Both the position numbers and the translations under genes were made by a program. Source: Hyphomicrobium zavarzinii ATCC 27496 (GTDB taxonomy: Bacteria; Pseudomonadota; Alphaproteobacteria; Rhizobiales; Hyphomicrobiaceae). From it: a stretch of 64,000 nt of DNA. The notes beneath the pieces were generated by a model, which saw nothing but the letters and a program-made list of their open reading frames with translations, did no database searches and was not told the DNA's origin. Below are positions 56,169 to 64,000 of the stretch, in pieces. The DNA is taken from assembly GCF_000383415.1 (NCBI RefSeq), contig NZ_KB911255.1, positions 101,001 through 165,000 of the forward strand, read 5' to 3'. Position 1 is the stretch's first letter, and each line of letters begins with the position of its first letter.

Positions 56169-57068
56169 ATGAGGCAGGGACAGCAGAACCGCAGAGGACG
56201 CGGCCGCAACAACAACAATAATGGTAACAATAATCAGAACCGCAAAGGTCAAAATCCTTTGACGCGAAGCTTCGAAAGCACGGGGCCGGACGTCAAGTTG
56301 CGCGGTACGCCTGCTCATATCGCCGAGAAATACATCGCGCTCGCGCGCGATGCCCAGTCTTCCGGCGACCCGGTTCTTGCCGAAAACTATCTTCAGCACG
56401 CCGAGCATTATAACCGCATTATCATGGCCTTCCGCGAGCAGCAGATGGCGCAAGGCGGCGGTGACATGCAGAACGGCATGGGCCGTCCGCGGCCGGCGGG
56501 CTTCGGTGAGCCGGTGTCGATGAACGACGATTTCGGCGACGAGGATGGCGACTTCAATGCCGAGGGCCAGCCGCAGCAGCCTTACGCGGCGCAGCCTTCG
56601 CGTGGAGAGGGGCAGAGCCGTCACGAGGGGCAGCGTTTCGAAGAGCGCGGCCCGCGCACCCAGCATGAAGGGGGCGGCCGTCAGTTCCACAATCGCGACC
56701 GTCACGGCGGGGACCGCGACCGGGATCGTGACCGCGGCGACCGTGGCTATTCCGAGCGGCACGACAGAGGAGATCGCGACCGTGATCGCGGCGAGCGCTT
56801 CCAGCGGGGCGAGCCGCGCGGCGACCGTCCCGAGCGTATAGAGCGTGTGGACAGGGCGGATCGTCCTGATCGTGCGCCCCAGCCTGACGTGAATATGGAA
56901 AGTGTTCCGGCACCGCGGCGAGAGCGTGCGGCGGCCGTTCCCCACCACGAGCAGCCCGAGTTTCTGCGCCGTCCTGTGCGCCGTCCGCGCCGCGAATCCG
57001 CGAGCGGATCGGGCGAGGAAGGCGGCGCGCCGACGCCGACCCCTGCCGTGGAAGGCAGCGGGGACTGA
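56169..57068 (+). CDS. DUF4167 protein with disordered Arg/Asp-rich tail
   Basis: A 299-residue protein. The N-terminus has an Asn/Arg-rich stretch (RGRGRNNNNNGNNNQNRKGQ) followed by the conserved DUF4167 core (about 30-105, NPLTRSFESTGPDVKLRGTP and AEKYIALARDAQSSGDP). The remainder is disordered: many RD/RDR/GDR repeats (about 165-245) and Pro/Arg-rich sequence. The family sits after prmC in Rhizobiales; function unknown, though the composition suggests nucleic-acid binding. ATG 56169 has GGAG at 56162-56165. Confidence 0.85.
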   Translation: MRQGQQNRRGRGRNNNNNGNNNQNRKGQNPLTRSFESTGPDVKLRGTPAHIAEKYIALARDAQSSGDPVLAENYLQHAEHYNRIIMAFREQQMAQGGGDMQNGMGRPRPAGFGEPVSMNDDFGDEDGDFNAEGQPQQPYAAQPSRGEGQSRHEGQRFEERGPRTQHEGGGRQFHNRDRHGGDRDRDRDRGDRGYSERHDRGDRDRDRGERFQRGEPRGDRPERIERVDRADRPDRAPQPDVNMESVPAPRRERAAAVPHHEQPEFLRRPVRRPRRESASGSGEEGGAPTPTPAVEGSGD

Positions 57069-57354
57069 GCAACGGCTTCGCAACGATCGGGTTTACGGGG
57101 AGCCGCGGGCAGACGTCCGCGGCTTTCGCGTGTCTGGAGAGGCTGGGGACGTTCTTCTGCATTCCGACATGCGTGCTGCAGAGTCATTCCGCAGGGTTCG
57201 GAAAAAGACTTCATTTGCAGCGTGCTGATCTTTTGTGTTCCGCATACGGTCGTTTGCTCGCCTGCAACGCGATTGTGTACTAATTTTGTAGACAATGTTT
57301 CAGTGACCCGTTTTAATACCCCGCGAAGTTGTTGTTTCCCGGGGGGTTATAGGG

Positions 57355-59721
57355 ATGAACGCAGTTAAATCGAGTTTATCGACGCTTGCACTGGCGCTTG
57401 TCTTGGGCGGGCCGCATCTCGCCTTTGCTCAGGAGGCGGTTCCGTCCACGGAAACGGAGGGATACACCGAGTTGCCGGGCCTGGTCGTCGAGGCGCCCGC
57501 CAAGCGCAACGTCAAGAAGGCGAAGCTGCGGAAGAGCGCGCCGCAGTCGGCCGGTCAGGCCGCCGGGGAAGCTTCCGATACGGCTCTCGAGCAGCAGGTC
57601 ATCGAGGGCGAGAAGGTCGTCCGCACCCTCCGCGACACTCAGACCAGCGTCGCCGTTGTCACGGGGCAGGACATTTCCGAGCGGCAGATCCGCGATCTCG
57701 ACGAGGCGATCGGGCAAGCCGCCAACGTCGTCACCACGCAAGACCCGAACGCCGGCTTCGCCGTGCGGGGTCTCAACTCGGAAGGGCAGACGGGCTTACA
57801 GCACATTTCCGGCGTGCCGGCGATCGGCGTCGTGGTTGACGGCGTGACCCAGAACCCCGATGCCGTGCGCCGCGGTGCGCGTGCGTTGTGGGACGTCGAG
57901 CAGGTCGAAGTCCTGCGCGGGCCGCAGTCGACGCTGCAGGGACGCAACGCGATCGGCGGCACGGTCGTCGTCAAGACCAATGATCCGACTTACAAGCTCG
58001 GCGGTGTCATCGAGGGAACGGTCGGCACCAACGATCTCTATGGCGCCGGGTTCGTTTTGAATGCTCCCATCGTCGCGGGGCAGTCGGCCTTTCGCATCTC
58101 CGGTTACAAAACCGAGCGTGATCGCGGCATCGACTATGCCGATCCCGAAAACCAGGACATGGGGATCGACGCGTACGATACGCTGCGCGGCAAGCTTCTG
58201 ATCGAGCCCGACAGCCTGCCGGGCTTCAGCGCGCTGTTCACGGCCGCGCGCACGCACGATGCGCCGGGCAGCGGCCTCGTCTCCGGTCCCAATTTCCTCG
58301 AACGCAAGCTCAACTACACCTCCTCGTTCACGGACTTCCGCGAGGCGACGGTCGAGAACTATGCGGCCGATCTCTCATATGAGTTTGCGCCGGGGCTTAC
58401 CGTTCGCAGCATAACCGCGTATGCGGAAACCGATTCCGAAATCTACACGGCCGCGGGCGCTGAACTTATCCGTGACGGCGACAACGTCGCGGGAACGGAC
58501 TTCACGCAGGATCTGCGGCTCGAAATCGAAAACCGCGGCAACGGACTATCCGGCGTGCTCGGTCTCTTCTACGGGAATTTCGAGCGCACCGCGTTCAACG
58601 ACACGTCGCTGCACATCCCGTTCCTGGGGGGTATTCCCAGCGTTCAATACCTCGTCAATCTCACAGGAAGGTCGCTTCCGGACATCACCCTGCCGTATCA
58701 GGACGGGACGTCGGGTTCCGACACGACCACCATCGCCGCCTATGCAGACCTTCGCTACCGGTGGGATCGCTGGGTCTTCAATGCGGGTGGCCGATTGCTG
58801 AGGGATGAGGTCAAGTCGACCGAGACCTCGGTTGGCATGAATGCCTTCAACTGGCTCTATAACTATTTCGGAATCCCTTTCCAGGGGGACATCTATTTTC
58901 CGACCGATACGAATTCGAAGGCGACGTTCGAGGAATTTCTGCCCAAGGCAGGTATTTCGTACGATGTAACGGACAATCAGACGATCGGCGTATCCTACAA
59001 CAAGGGTTACCGGACGGGCTTCCAGCAGTGGATTGCGCTGCCTCCTCAAGCCGGCGGCGGGTGGCGTACCTCGACGGTCGCTCCCGAGTATCTCGATGCG
59101 TATGAGCTGTCCTACCGCTCGAACTGGCTCAGCAAGACGCTCGAATTCAACTCCAACTTTTTCTATTACGATTACACCGATCAGCAGGTCGTTGTGCTCG
59201 ACAGCTCCTATCGCGTGAGTGAAGTTCTCAACGCGGCTGCCTCGCACGCCTACGGCGCAGAGTTCGAGGCGCGCTGGCGCCCGATCCCGCCGCTGCAGCT
59301 CTTCGCCTCTCTCGGCTTGATGCAGTCCAAGTTCGACGACTTCGTAAGGGGTAACAGACCGGGCGAGAACTTCACCGGCAACGAGTATCCGGAAGCGCCG
59401 GGCTATACGTTCGCGGCGGGCGCGATGTATCGCTCGGCTGCCGGTTGGTTCTTGGGCGCAAACGTGCGTCACACGGACGGCTACTACAGCACGGGCGATG
59501 TCGACAACAGCCCAACGCAGTTCGTCGATAGCTTCACCGTGGTCGACGCGCGGGCAGGTTGGGAGTGGGAGAACTACATGCTTACGGTGTTCGCCAAGAA
59601 CCTGTTCGACGAGAAGTATCTTACGGCCGTCGAACGGACTGACGATCCGCCGCTCTACCCTGCGTACGGGATGGCGGGCGACGAGAGGCAGTTCGGCTTG
59701 ACGCTGACAGGCCGGTTCTGA
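57355..59721 (+). CDS. TonB-dependent outer membrane receptor
   Basis: A 788-residue receptor: signal peptide (about 1-25, AFA-QEAV), an N-terminal extension, plug domain (about 85-215, with VVDGVTQNPDAV and VEVLRGPQSTLQGRNAIGG) and a 22-strand barrel ending in the conserved final Phe (LTLTGRF). Such proteins import siderophores, vitamin B12, or other ligands. No TonB, ExbBD, transporter or regulator gene is adjacent, so the ligand is unknown. It interrupts the usual DUF4167-clpB order. Confidence 0.92.
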   Translation: MNAVKSSLSTLALALVLGGPHLAFAQEAVPSTETEGYTELPGLVVEAPAKRNVKKAKLRKSAPQSAGQAAGEASDTALEQQVIEGEKVVRTLRDTQTSVAVVTGQDISERQIRDLDEAIGQAANVVTTQDPNAGFAVRGLNSEGQTGLQHISGVPAIGVVVDGVTQNPDAVRRGARALWDVEQVEVLRGPQSTLQGRNAIGGTVVVKTNDPTYKLGGVIEGTVGTNDLYGAGFVLNAPIVAGQSAFRISGYKTERDRGIDYADPENQDMGIDAYDTLRGKLLIEPDSLPGFSALFTAARTHDAPGSGLVSGPNFLERKLNYTSSFTDFREATVENYAADLSYEFAPGLTVRSITAYAETDSEIYTAAGAELIRDGDNVAGTDFTQDLRLEIENRGNGLSGVLGLFYGNFERTAFNDTSLHIPFLGGIPSVQYLVNLTGRSLPDITLPYQDGTSGSDTTTIAAYADLRYRWDRWVFNAGGRLLRDEVKSTETSVGMNAFNWLYNYFGIPFQGDIYFPTDTNSKATFEEFLPKAGISYDVTDNQTIGVSYNKGYRTGFQQWIALPPQAGGGWRTSTVAPEYLDAYELSYRSNWLSKTLEFNSNFFYYDYTDQQVVVLDSSYRVSEVLNAAASHAYGAEFEARWRPIPPLQLFASLGLMQSKFDDFVRGNRPGENFTGNEYPEAPGYTFAAGAMYRSAAGWFLGANVRHTDGYYSTGDVDNSPTQFVDSFTVVDARAGWEWENYMLTVFAKNLFDEKYLTAVERTDDPPLYPAYGMAGDERQFGLTLTGRF

Positions 59722-59742
59722 GCGGTTGTGTTTTGCGACGAT

Positions 59743-59768
59743 GGCGTGCCGCCGGACGGTGGCATGCC
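59743..59768 (+). terminator. Probable terminator of the TonB receptor gene
   Basis: An 11-bp stem with two G-T pairs (59743-59753 with 59758-59768) and a 4-nt loop, followed after 8 nt by a short T-run. Confidence 0.5.
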
Positions 59769-59802
59769 TTCGTGCCTTTTTGGGCGGCGTATCGACGGCC
59801 GC

Positions 59803-60564
59803 TCAATCTTGAAGCCTGAGCGCATCGCCGATCGCGAGCTCGCCGCCGGTCAGGATCTTGGCGTAAACGCCGAAATCCATGTGGCCCCATTCGCGCTTGA
59901 GAGCCGCCGGGATGTCCATGTCGCGGTTGCCGGTCTTGGGGTCAACGTTGGGGGCGGCGCAGCGCGTGGCTTTTTCCAGAACCGCCATCCTGACCGGCCC
60001 AATCGTGATGTCTTTGCCGAGCCAGTCGAACTCCGACCACGGGGGGAAGCCGTCAACGATGATGTTCGGGCGAAAGCGGAGCGGGTCGATGGGGCGGTCC
60101 GAGACGCGTTCGAGATCGCGCACGGTCGCGAGGTTCACGATGTGGGCGACTTTGTCGCCGGTCTCGATGAAGGTGTGGCCGGGGGCGCTCACGATCTTGG
60201 GGCGGCCGCGAAGGCGGTCGGCCATGAAGGCCGCGAAAAACTGCTCGATGATCTGCCGGCCGGAGGGGGTGGAGAGGATGCCGCTGGCCACCTGCCGCCC
60301 GTTGCGCAGCAGGATGAGGCGCTGGGTCTCCTCCTCGAAGCGCGCTTCCAGCGCGGCGAGGCGCTCGTCGCGCATCAGGATGAGAAAGCTGATGTCAGGC
60401 ACCGGCTTGGGGGCGGCCGGGTCGAAGCGGCTGGGGCCGTTCTCGATGGCCCACATGCGGTCAAAGGGAAAGGGCTCGCCCGCGGACAGAGCCACCCGTT
60501 CGAGCGGCTGAGCGGAGAGACCCTTCACGGGGTAGCGAAAGAGTCCGGAAACCACGCCTGCCAT
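59803..60564 (-). CDS. MOSC domain protein
   Basis: A 253-residue protein with an N-terminal beta-barrel (VVSGLFRYPVKGLSAQPLER) and a C-terminal MOSC domain (about 120-245) with RFRPNIIVDG and TRCAAPNVDPKTG containing the conserved Cys. MOSC proteins carry molybdenum cofactor or sulfur and act in N-hydroxylated substrate reduction or cofactor sulfuration. No partner is adjacent. Convergent with the TonB gene. Confidence 0.88.
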   Translation of the reverse strand: MAGVVSGLFRYPVKGLSAQPLERVALSAGEPFPFDRMWAIENGPSRFDPAAPKPVPDISFLILMRDERLAALEARFEEETQRLILLRNGRQVASGILSTPSGRQIIEQFFAAFMADRLRGRPKIVSAPGHTFIETGDKVAHIVNLATVRDLERVSDRPIDPLRFRPNIIVDGFPPWSEFDWLGKDITIGPVRMAVLEKATRCAAPNVDPKTGNRDMDIPAALKREWGHMDFGVYAKILTGGELAIGDALRLQD

Positions 60565-60614
60565 TCGATCCCCCGCGGTCCGTTGATCGTGCTCATACTA
60601 CCTGACGGAAGCCC

Positions 60615-60642
60615 CTTTATACGCGAGGTACCCGCCCTATAT
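60615..60642 (+). promoter_or_regulatory. Possible RpoH-type promoter for clpB
   Basis: CTTT (60615-60618), 18 nt, CTATAT (60637-60642). The alphaproteobacterial heat-shock consensus is CTTG-N17/18-CYATNT, so the -10 fits fully and the -35 has one mismatch. Position, 128 bp before clpB, is consistent. Confidence 0.35.
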
Positions 60643-60769
60643 CTCGCTGAGGTGGTTTGGAGCCGGGCGCCGGAATGGGTCCGGATCGGGCTACGAAACA
60701 GTCCATCGAGATGGCGTTTCGAACCGAGCCTCAGATGAGGGCGGCGAAGCGCGCTGAGGAGGTAATACC

Positions 60770-63406
60770 ATGGATTTCGAAAGGTTTACGGATCGCGCCA
60801 AAGGGTTCGTGCAGTCGGCCCAGAACTTGGCGCTCCGTGAGGGACACCAGCAATTTTCTGCCGAGCACCTGCTCAAAGTTCTTCTGGAGGACAGCGAGGG
60901 GGCGGCCGCGGGTTTGATCGCGCGCGCCGGCGGGCGGCATAAAGACGCGTTGGATGCGGTGGAGCGTCTGCTCGCCAAGCGGCCGAAAGTGAGCGGCGGC
61001 GGGGCCGGACAGCTCTACCTCGCGCCCGAGCTCGCCCGCGTGTTCGACACGGCTCAGAAGATCGCCGAGAAGGCCGGCGACCGGTACGTCACGGTCGAGC
61101 GGCTGCTGCTGGCGCTTGCACTCGAGAAGGGCTCGGAGGCCGGCAAAATCCTGGCGGATGCGGGCGTCACGCCCGACCGTCTCAATGCGGTGATCAATGA
61201 AATTCGCAAAGGGCGCACGGCAGACAGTGCGAGTGCGGAACAAAACTTCGACGCGCTGAAGCGTTTCGCGCGCGATCTCACCGAGCAGGCCGCCAACGGC
61301 AAGCTCGACCCTGTGATCGGGCGCGACGAGGAGATCCGCCGCACCATCCAGGTGCTTTCGCGGCGTACCAAGAACAACCCTGTGCTGATCGGTGAGCCGG
61401 GCGTCGGCAAGACGGCGATCGCGGAAGGCCTCGCCTTGCGTATCGTTGCGGGTGACGTGCCGGAAAGCCTCAAGGACAAGAAGCTGCTCGCGCTCGACAT
61501 GGGTGCGCTGATCGCGGGCGCGAAGTTCCGCGGCGAGTTCGAGGAGCGCCTGAAAGGCGTGCTGAACGAGGTGCAGGCCGAGAATGGCCGGGTCATCCTG
61601 TTCATCGACGAACTGCACACCATCGTGGGCGCCGGCAAAGCGGAAGGCGCGATGGACGCGGGCAACCTCCTGAAGCCCGCACTCGCTCGCGGTGAGCTTC
61701 ACTGCGTAGGAGCCACGACGCTCGACGAGTACAAGAAGCACATCGAGAAGGATGCGGCGCTTGCGCGGCGGTTCCAGCCGGTGTTCGTCGATGAGCCGAC
61801 GGTTCAGGATACCATCTCGATCCTGCGCGGCTTGAAGGAGAAGTACGAGCTGCATCACGGCGTGCGCATCACCGATTCGGCTCTCGTGTCGGCGGCGACG
61901 CTGTCGAACCGCTACATCACCGACCGTTTCCTGCCGGATAAGGCCATCGATCTCGTGGACGAGGCCGCATCGCGGCTTCGCATGCAGGTGGATTCCAAGC
62001 CCGAGGAGCTGGATGCGATCGATCGCGACCTGATGCAGGCCAAGATCGAGCGCGAAGCGTTGAAGAAGGAGAAGGACGCGGCCTCGAAGGACCGGCTCGA
62101 GAAGCTCGAGAAGTCCATCGCGGAGCTTGAGGAGAAGTCGCGTGCGCTTACCGAGCGCTGGGAGACGGAGAAGAACAAGCTCGGCTCGGCCCAGAAGGTG
62201 AAGGAGGAGCTGGACAAGCGCCGCACCGAGCTCGTGCAGTCGCAGCGCAAGGGCGACTATGCGCGCGCGGGTGAGCTCGCTCACGCCGTCATCCCCGAGC
62301 TCGAGGCGAAGCTCAAGACCATCGAGAGCAGCGAAGCCAAAGGTGTGATGGTGGAAGAGGCTGTCACGCCGGACCAGATCGCGGCGGTCGTGTCGCGCTG
62401 GACGGGCGTGCCTGTCGACAAGATGCTGGAAGGTGAGCGCGACAAGCTGCTCAAGATGGAAGAGGCGCTGGAGAAGCGGGTCGTCGGGCAGCCGGAGGCG
62501 GTTAAGGCCGTCGCCACCGCGGTGCGGCGTGCGCGCGCCGGCTTGCAGGATCCGAACCGGCCGATCGGCTCGTTCATGTTCCTCGGGCCGACCGGCGTCG
62601 GCAAGACCGAGCTGACGAAGGCGCTAGCCGCGTTCCTGTTCGACGACGAGAGCGCGATGGTGCGCATCGACATGAGCGAGTACATGGAGAAGCACTCCGT
62701 GTCGCGGCTCATCGGCGCGCCTCCGGGCTATGTCGGCTACGAGGAGGGCGGTGCTTTTACGGAAGCCGTGCGGCGGCGTCCGTATCAGGTCGTGCTGTTC
62801 GACGAGGTGGAGAAGGCGCATCCGGACGTGTTCAACGTGCTGCTGCAGGTGCTCGACGACGGGCGCCTGACGGACGGACAGGGCCGGACGGTCGACTTCA
62901 AGAACACGCTGATCATCATGACCTCGAACCTCGGCGCCGAGTATCTCGCTGATCCGCGTCAGCCGCTGGGCTTCGGTGCTCCGGGCGACAAGGACAAGGT
63001 GATGAGCGAGGAGGAGGCGTACGGTCTCGTCATGGACGCGGTGCGCCGTCACTTCCGGCCCGAGTTCATCAACCGTATCGACGAGATCGTCGTGTTCCAC
63101 CGCCTGAGGCGCGAAGCGATGGCGGCCATCGTCGACATCCAGATCAAGCGGCTGCAGGCACTCGTCGCCGACCGCAAGATCACGATCGAGCTCGACGACC
63201 AGGCCCGCACGTGGCTTGCGAACAAGGGCTACGACCCGATCTATGGCGCGCGGCCGTTGAAGCGCGTGATCCAGAAGAACGTGCAGGATCCGCTTGCGGA
63301 GGAAATCCTGCGCGGGTCGGTGAAGGATGGCGATACGGTTCGCGTCTCGGTGCGCGACGGCGCGCTGACCGTGAACGGCACTCAGGTAAAGGCGGCTGCC
63401 GCCTAA
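60770..63406 (+). CDS. clpB: ATP-dependent disaggregase ClpB
   Basis: Hsp100 chaperone that extracts polypeptides from aggregates with DnaK. The 878 residues contain the N-domain (about 1-145), NBD1 (Walker [14 protein letters not shown]), the coiled-coil M-domain (about 405-525) that binds DnaK, and NBD2 (Walker [14 protein letters not shown]). The start has GAGGAGGT 6 nt upstream. Monocistronic with a strong terminator; probable heat-shock control. Confidence 0.97.
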   Translation: MDFERFTDRAKGFVQSAQNLALREGHQQFSAEHLLKVLLEDSEGAAAGLIARAGGRHKDALDAVERLLAKRPKVSGGGAGQLYLAPELARVFDTAQKIAEKAGDRYVTVERLLLALALEKGSEAGKILADAGVTPDRLNAVINEIRKGRTADSASAEQNFDALKRFARDLTEQAANGKLDPVIGRDEEIRRTIQVLSRRTKNNPVLIGEPGVGKTAIAEGLALRIVAGDVPESLKDKKLLALDMGALIAGAKFRGEFEERLKGVLNEVQAENGRVILFIDELHTIVGAGKAEGAMDAGNLLKPALARGELHCVGATTLDEYKKHIEKDAALARRFQPVFVDEPTVQDTISILRGLKEKYELHHGVRITDSALVSAATLSNRYITDRFLPDKAIDLVDEAASRLRMQVDSKPEELDAIDRDLMQAKIEREALKKEKDAASKDRLEKLEKSIAELEEKSRALTERWETEKNKLGSAQKVKEELDKRRTELVQSQRKGDYARAGELAHAVIPELEAKLKTIESSEAKGVMVEEAVTPDQIAAVVSRWTGVPVDKMLEGERDKLLKMEEALEKRVVGQPEAVKAVATAVRRARAGLQDPNRPIGSFMFLGPTGVGKTELTKALAAFLFDDESAMVRIDMSEYMEKHSVSRLIGAPPGYVGYEEGGAFTEAVRRRPYQVVLFDEVEKAHPDVFNVLLQVLDDGRLTDGQGRTVDFKNTLIIMTSNLGAEYLADPRQPLGFGAPGDKDKVMSEEEAYGLVMDAVRRHFRPEFINRIDEIVVFHRLRREAMAAIVDIQIKRLQALVADRKITIELDDQARTWLANKGYDPIYGARPLKRVIQKNVQDPLAEEILRGSVKDGDTVRVSVRDGALTVNGTQVKAAAA

Positions 63407-63440
63407 CGTCAGGCCGCAGGCCACCGGCAGCAGGTAGCAG

Positions 63441-63466
63441 ACCCCTCCCCGTCCTCGGGGAGGGGT
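63441..63466. terminator. Rho-independent terminator after clpB
   Basis: A 10-bp stem (acccctcccc / ggggaggggt) with a 6-nt loop, then TTTTCGTTTTT. It lies between clpB and the convergent M23 gene. Confidence 0.9.
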
Positions 63467-63511
63467 TTTCGTTTTTGGAGGTCTGGCTGTGGTTCGGCCC
63501 CGTCGCGCCTG

Positions 63512-64000
63512 CTATTTGCTGGCCGTGAGGACGGGTGCGCGGCGCATCAGCTCGTCGATGCGCATGCGCTCTTTATGGAACGCGATGAGATCCTTGCCTT
63601 CGAGCTGGCGCTCGCGCGGAACCTCGATCGAGAGCGGATTGACGAACTGGTTGTTGACCAGGATTTCGAAGTGAAGGTGCGGTCCCGAGGAGAGGCCGGT
63701 CGTGCCGATGTAGCCGATCACCTGGCCTTGGCGCACCTTGACGCCAGCCGCCGCGCCGGGGGCGAAGCGTGACATGTGGCTGTAGGCCGTCTGGTAGCCG
63801 TTGGCGTGACGTATACGGACATAATTACCATTATAGCCTTTGCGGCCAGCCTCTTCGATGGTGCCGTTGCCGGCTGCGAGAATGGGCGTGCCGGTGGGGG
63901 CGGCCCAGTCGATGCCGGTGTGCATCTTGTACTCACCGAGCAAGGGGTGGCGGCGAAGGCCAAAGCCGGAGGTGAGGCGGATATCGTCGCCGCGCACCGG
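63512..64000 (-). CDS. M23 family metallopeptidase, C-terminal part (cut by window edge)
   Basis: The visible 162 residues are the LytM/M23 domain of a zinc peptidoglycan endopeptidase: LTSGFGLRRHPLL, then the zinc ligands in HTGIDWAAPTGTP, and the catalytic HLHFEIL near the end. It ends with a helical tail. The gene continues past the right edge, where the frame remains open, so its N-terminal membrane or coiled-coil region is not seen. Confidence 0.92.
   Translation of the reverse strand, partial: PVRGDDIRLTSGFGLRRHPLLGEYKMHTGIDWAAPTGTPILAAGNGTIEEAGRKGYNGNYVRIRHANGYQTAYSHMSRFAPGAAAGVKVRQGQVIGYIGTTGLSSGPHLHFEILVNNQFVNPLSIEVPRERQLEGKDLIAFHKERMRIDELMRRAPVLTASK

Noticed and set aside
57315..57350. 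Possible hairpin hiding the TonB-receptor ribosome site
   Set aside because: Only about six base pairs with a bulge form; not enough to propose a translational switch.

Overview
The window looks like the chromosome of a GC-rich alphaproteobacterium of the order Hyphomicrobiales (Rhizobiales), probably Hyphomicrobium-like. The reasons are the rpoN/ptsN/lptB neighbourhood, the lysC-ptsP-prfA-prmC-DUF4167-clpB order, an FzlA-like protein beside uppP, a ChrR-type anti-sigma factor and a serine-glyoxylate aminotransferase. The genus is inference; no rRNA gene is present.

Layout. 0-6.6 kb: the 5' end of infC (apparently starting at ATC), then a leftward polysaccharide cluster (glycosyltransferase, flippase, O-antigen ligase/polymerase, initiating sugar-phosphate transferase) with an ABHD10-like hydrolase on the other strand. 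6.8-12.1 kb: a repeat-rich coiled-coil envelope protein, an SDR protein, queG, an fzlA-like gene and divergent uppP. 12.2-19.1 kb: ptsN, an 843-bp gap where hpf would be expected, rpoN, lptB, a very long LptC-LptA-type fusion and ribonuclease D. 19.3-26.3 kb: a two-gene phage/GTA-like module, a HAD phosphatase, a candidate 6S RNA ahead of 5-formyl-THF cyclo-ligase, an RlpA-like protein and an exported amidohydrolase. 26.4-29.6 kb: a three-gene MacAB/DevBCA-type exporter.

29.6-39.8 kb is the accessory part. It opens with a scrambled patch: an IS3 transposase fragment and the 3' end of nrdB with its own terminator. It closes with an integrase relic next to tRNA-Leu(CAG). Between them lies a photo-oxidative-stress-type lipid module: rpoE-chrR-DUF1295-cfa on one strand, and an FAD oxidoreductase-DUF1365-cfa-small ORF on the other, plus a convergent DUF2177 gene. 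Three promoter-like sites share TGATCC-N16-CGTTGK. Two of them are back to back in the rpoE/oxidoreductase intergenic region and the third precedes DUF2177, so the whole block reads as one ECF-sigma regulon for modifying membrane fatty acids.

40-64 kb is mostly core: an NDUFA9-like SDR, DUF2939, two Sel1/TPR proteins with a similar C-terminal peptidoglycan-binding-like module, coaBC-dut, cysK with a structured leader, sga, ubiG, lysC, ptsP, prfA-prmC, DUF4167, a TonB-dependent receptor, a MOSC protein, clpB and a partial M23 peptidase. PtsP and PtsN are both here, so two of the three PTS-Ntr proteins are in the window; HPr is not. The most interesting items are the ECF-controlled lipid module with its shared promoter, the LptC-LptA-LptA fusion, the missing hpf, and the rearrangement scars that flank the accessory region.
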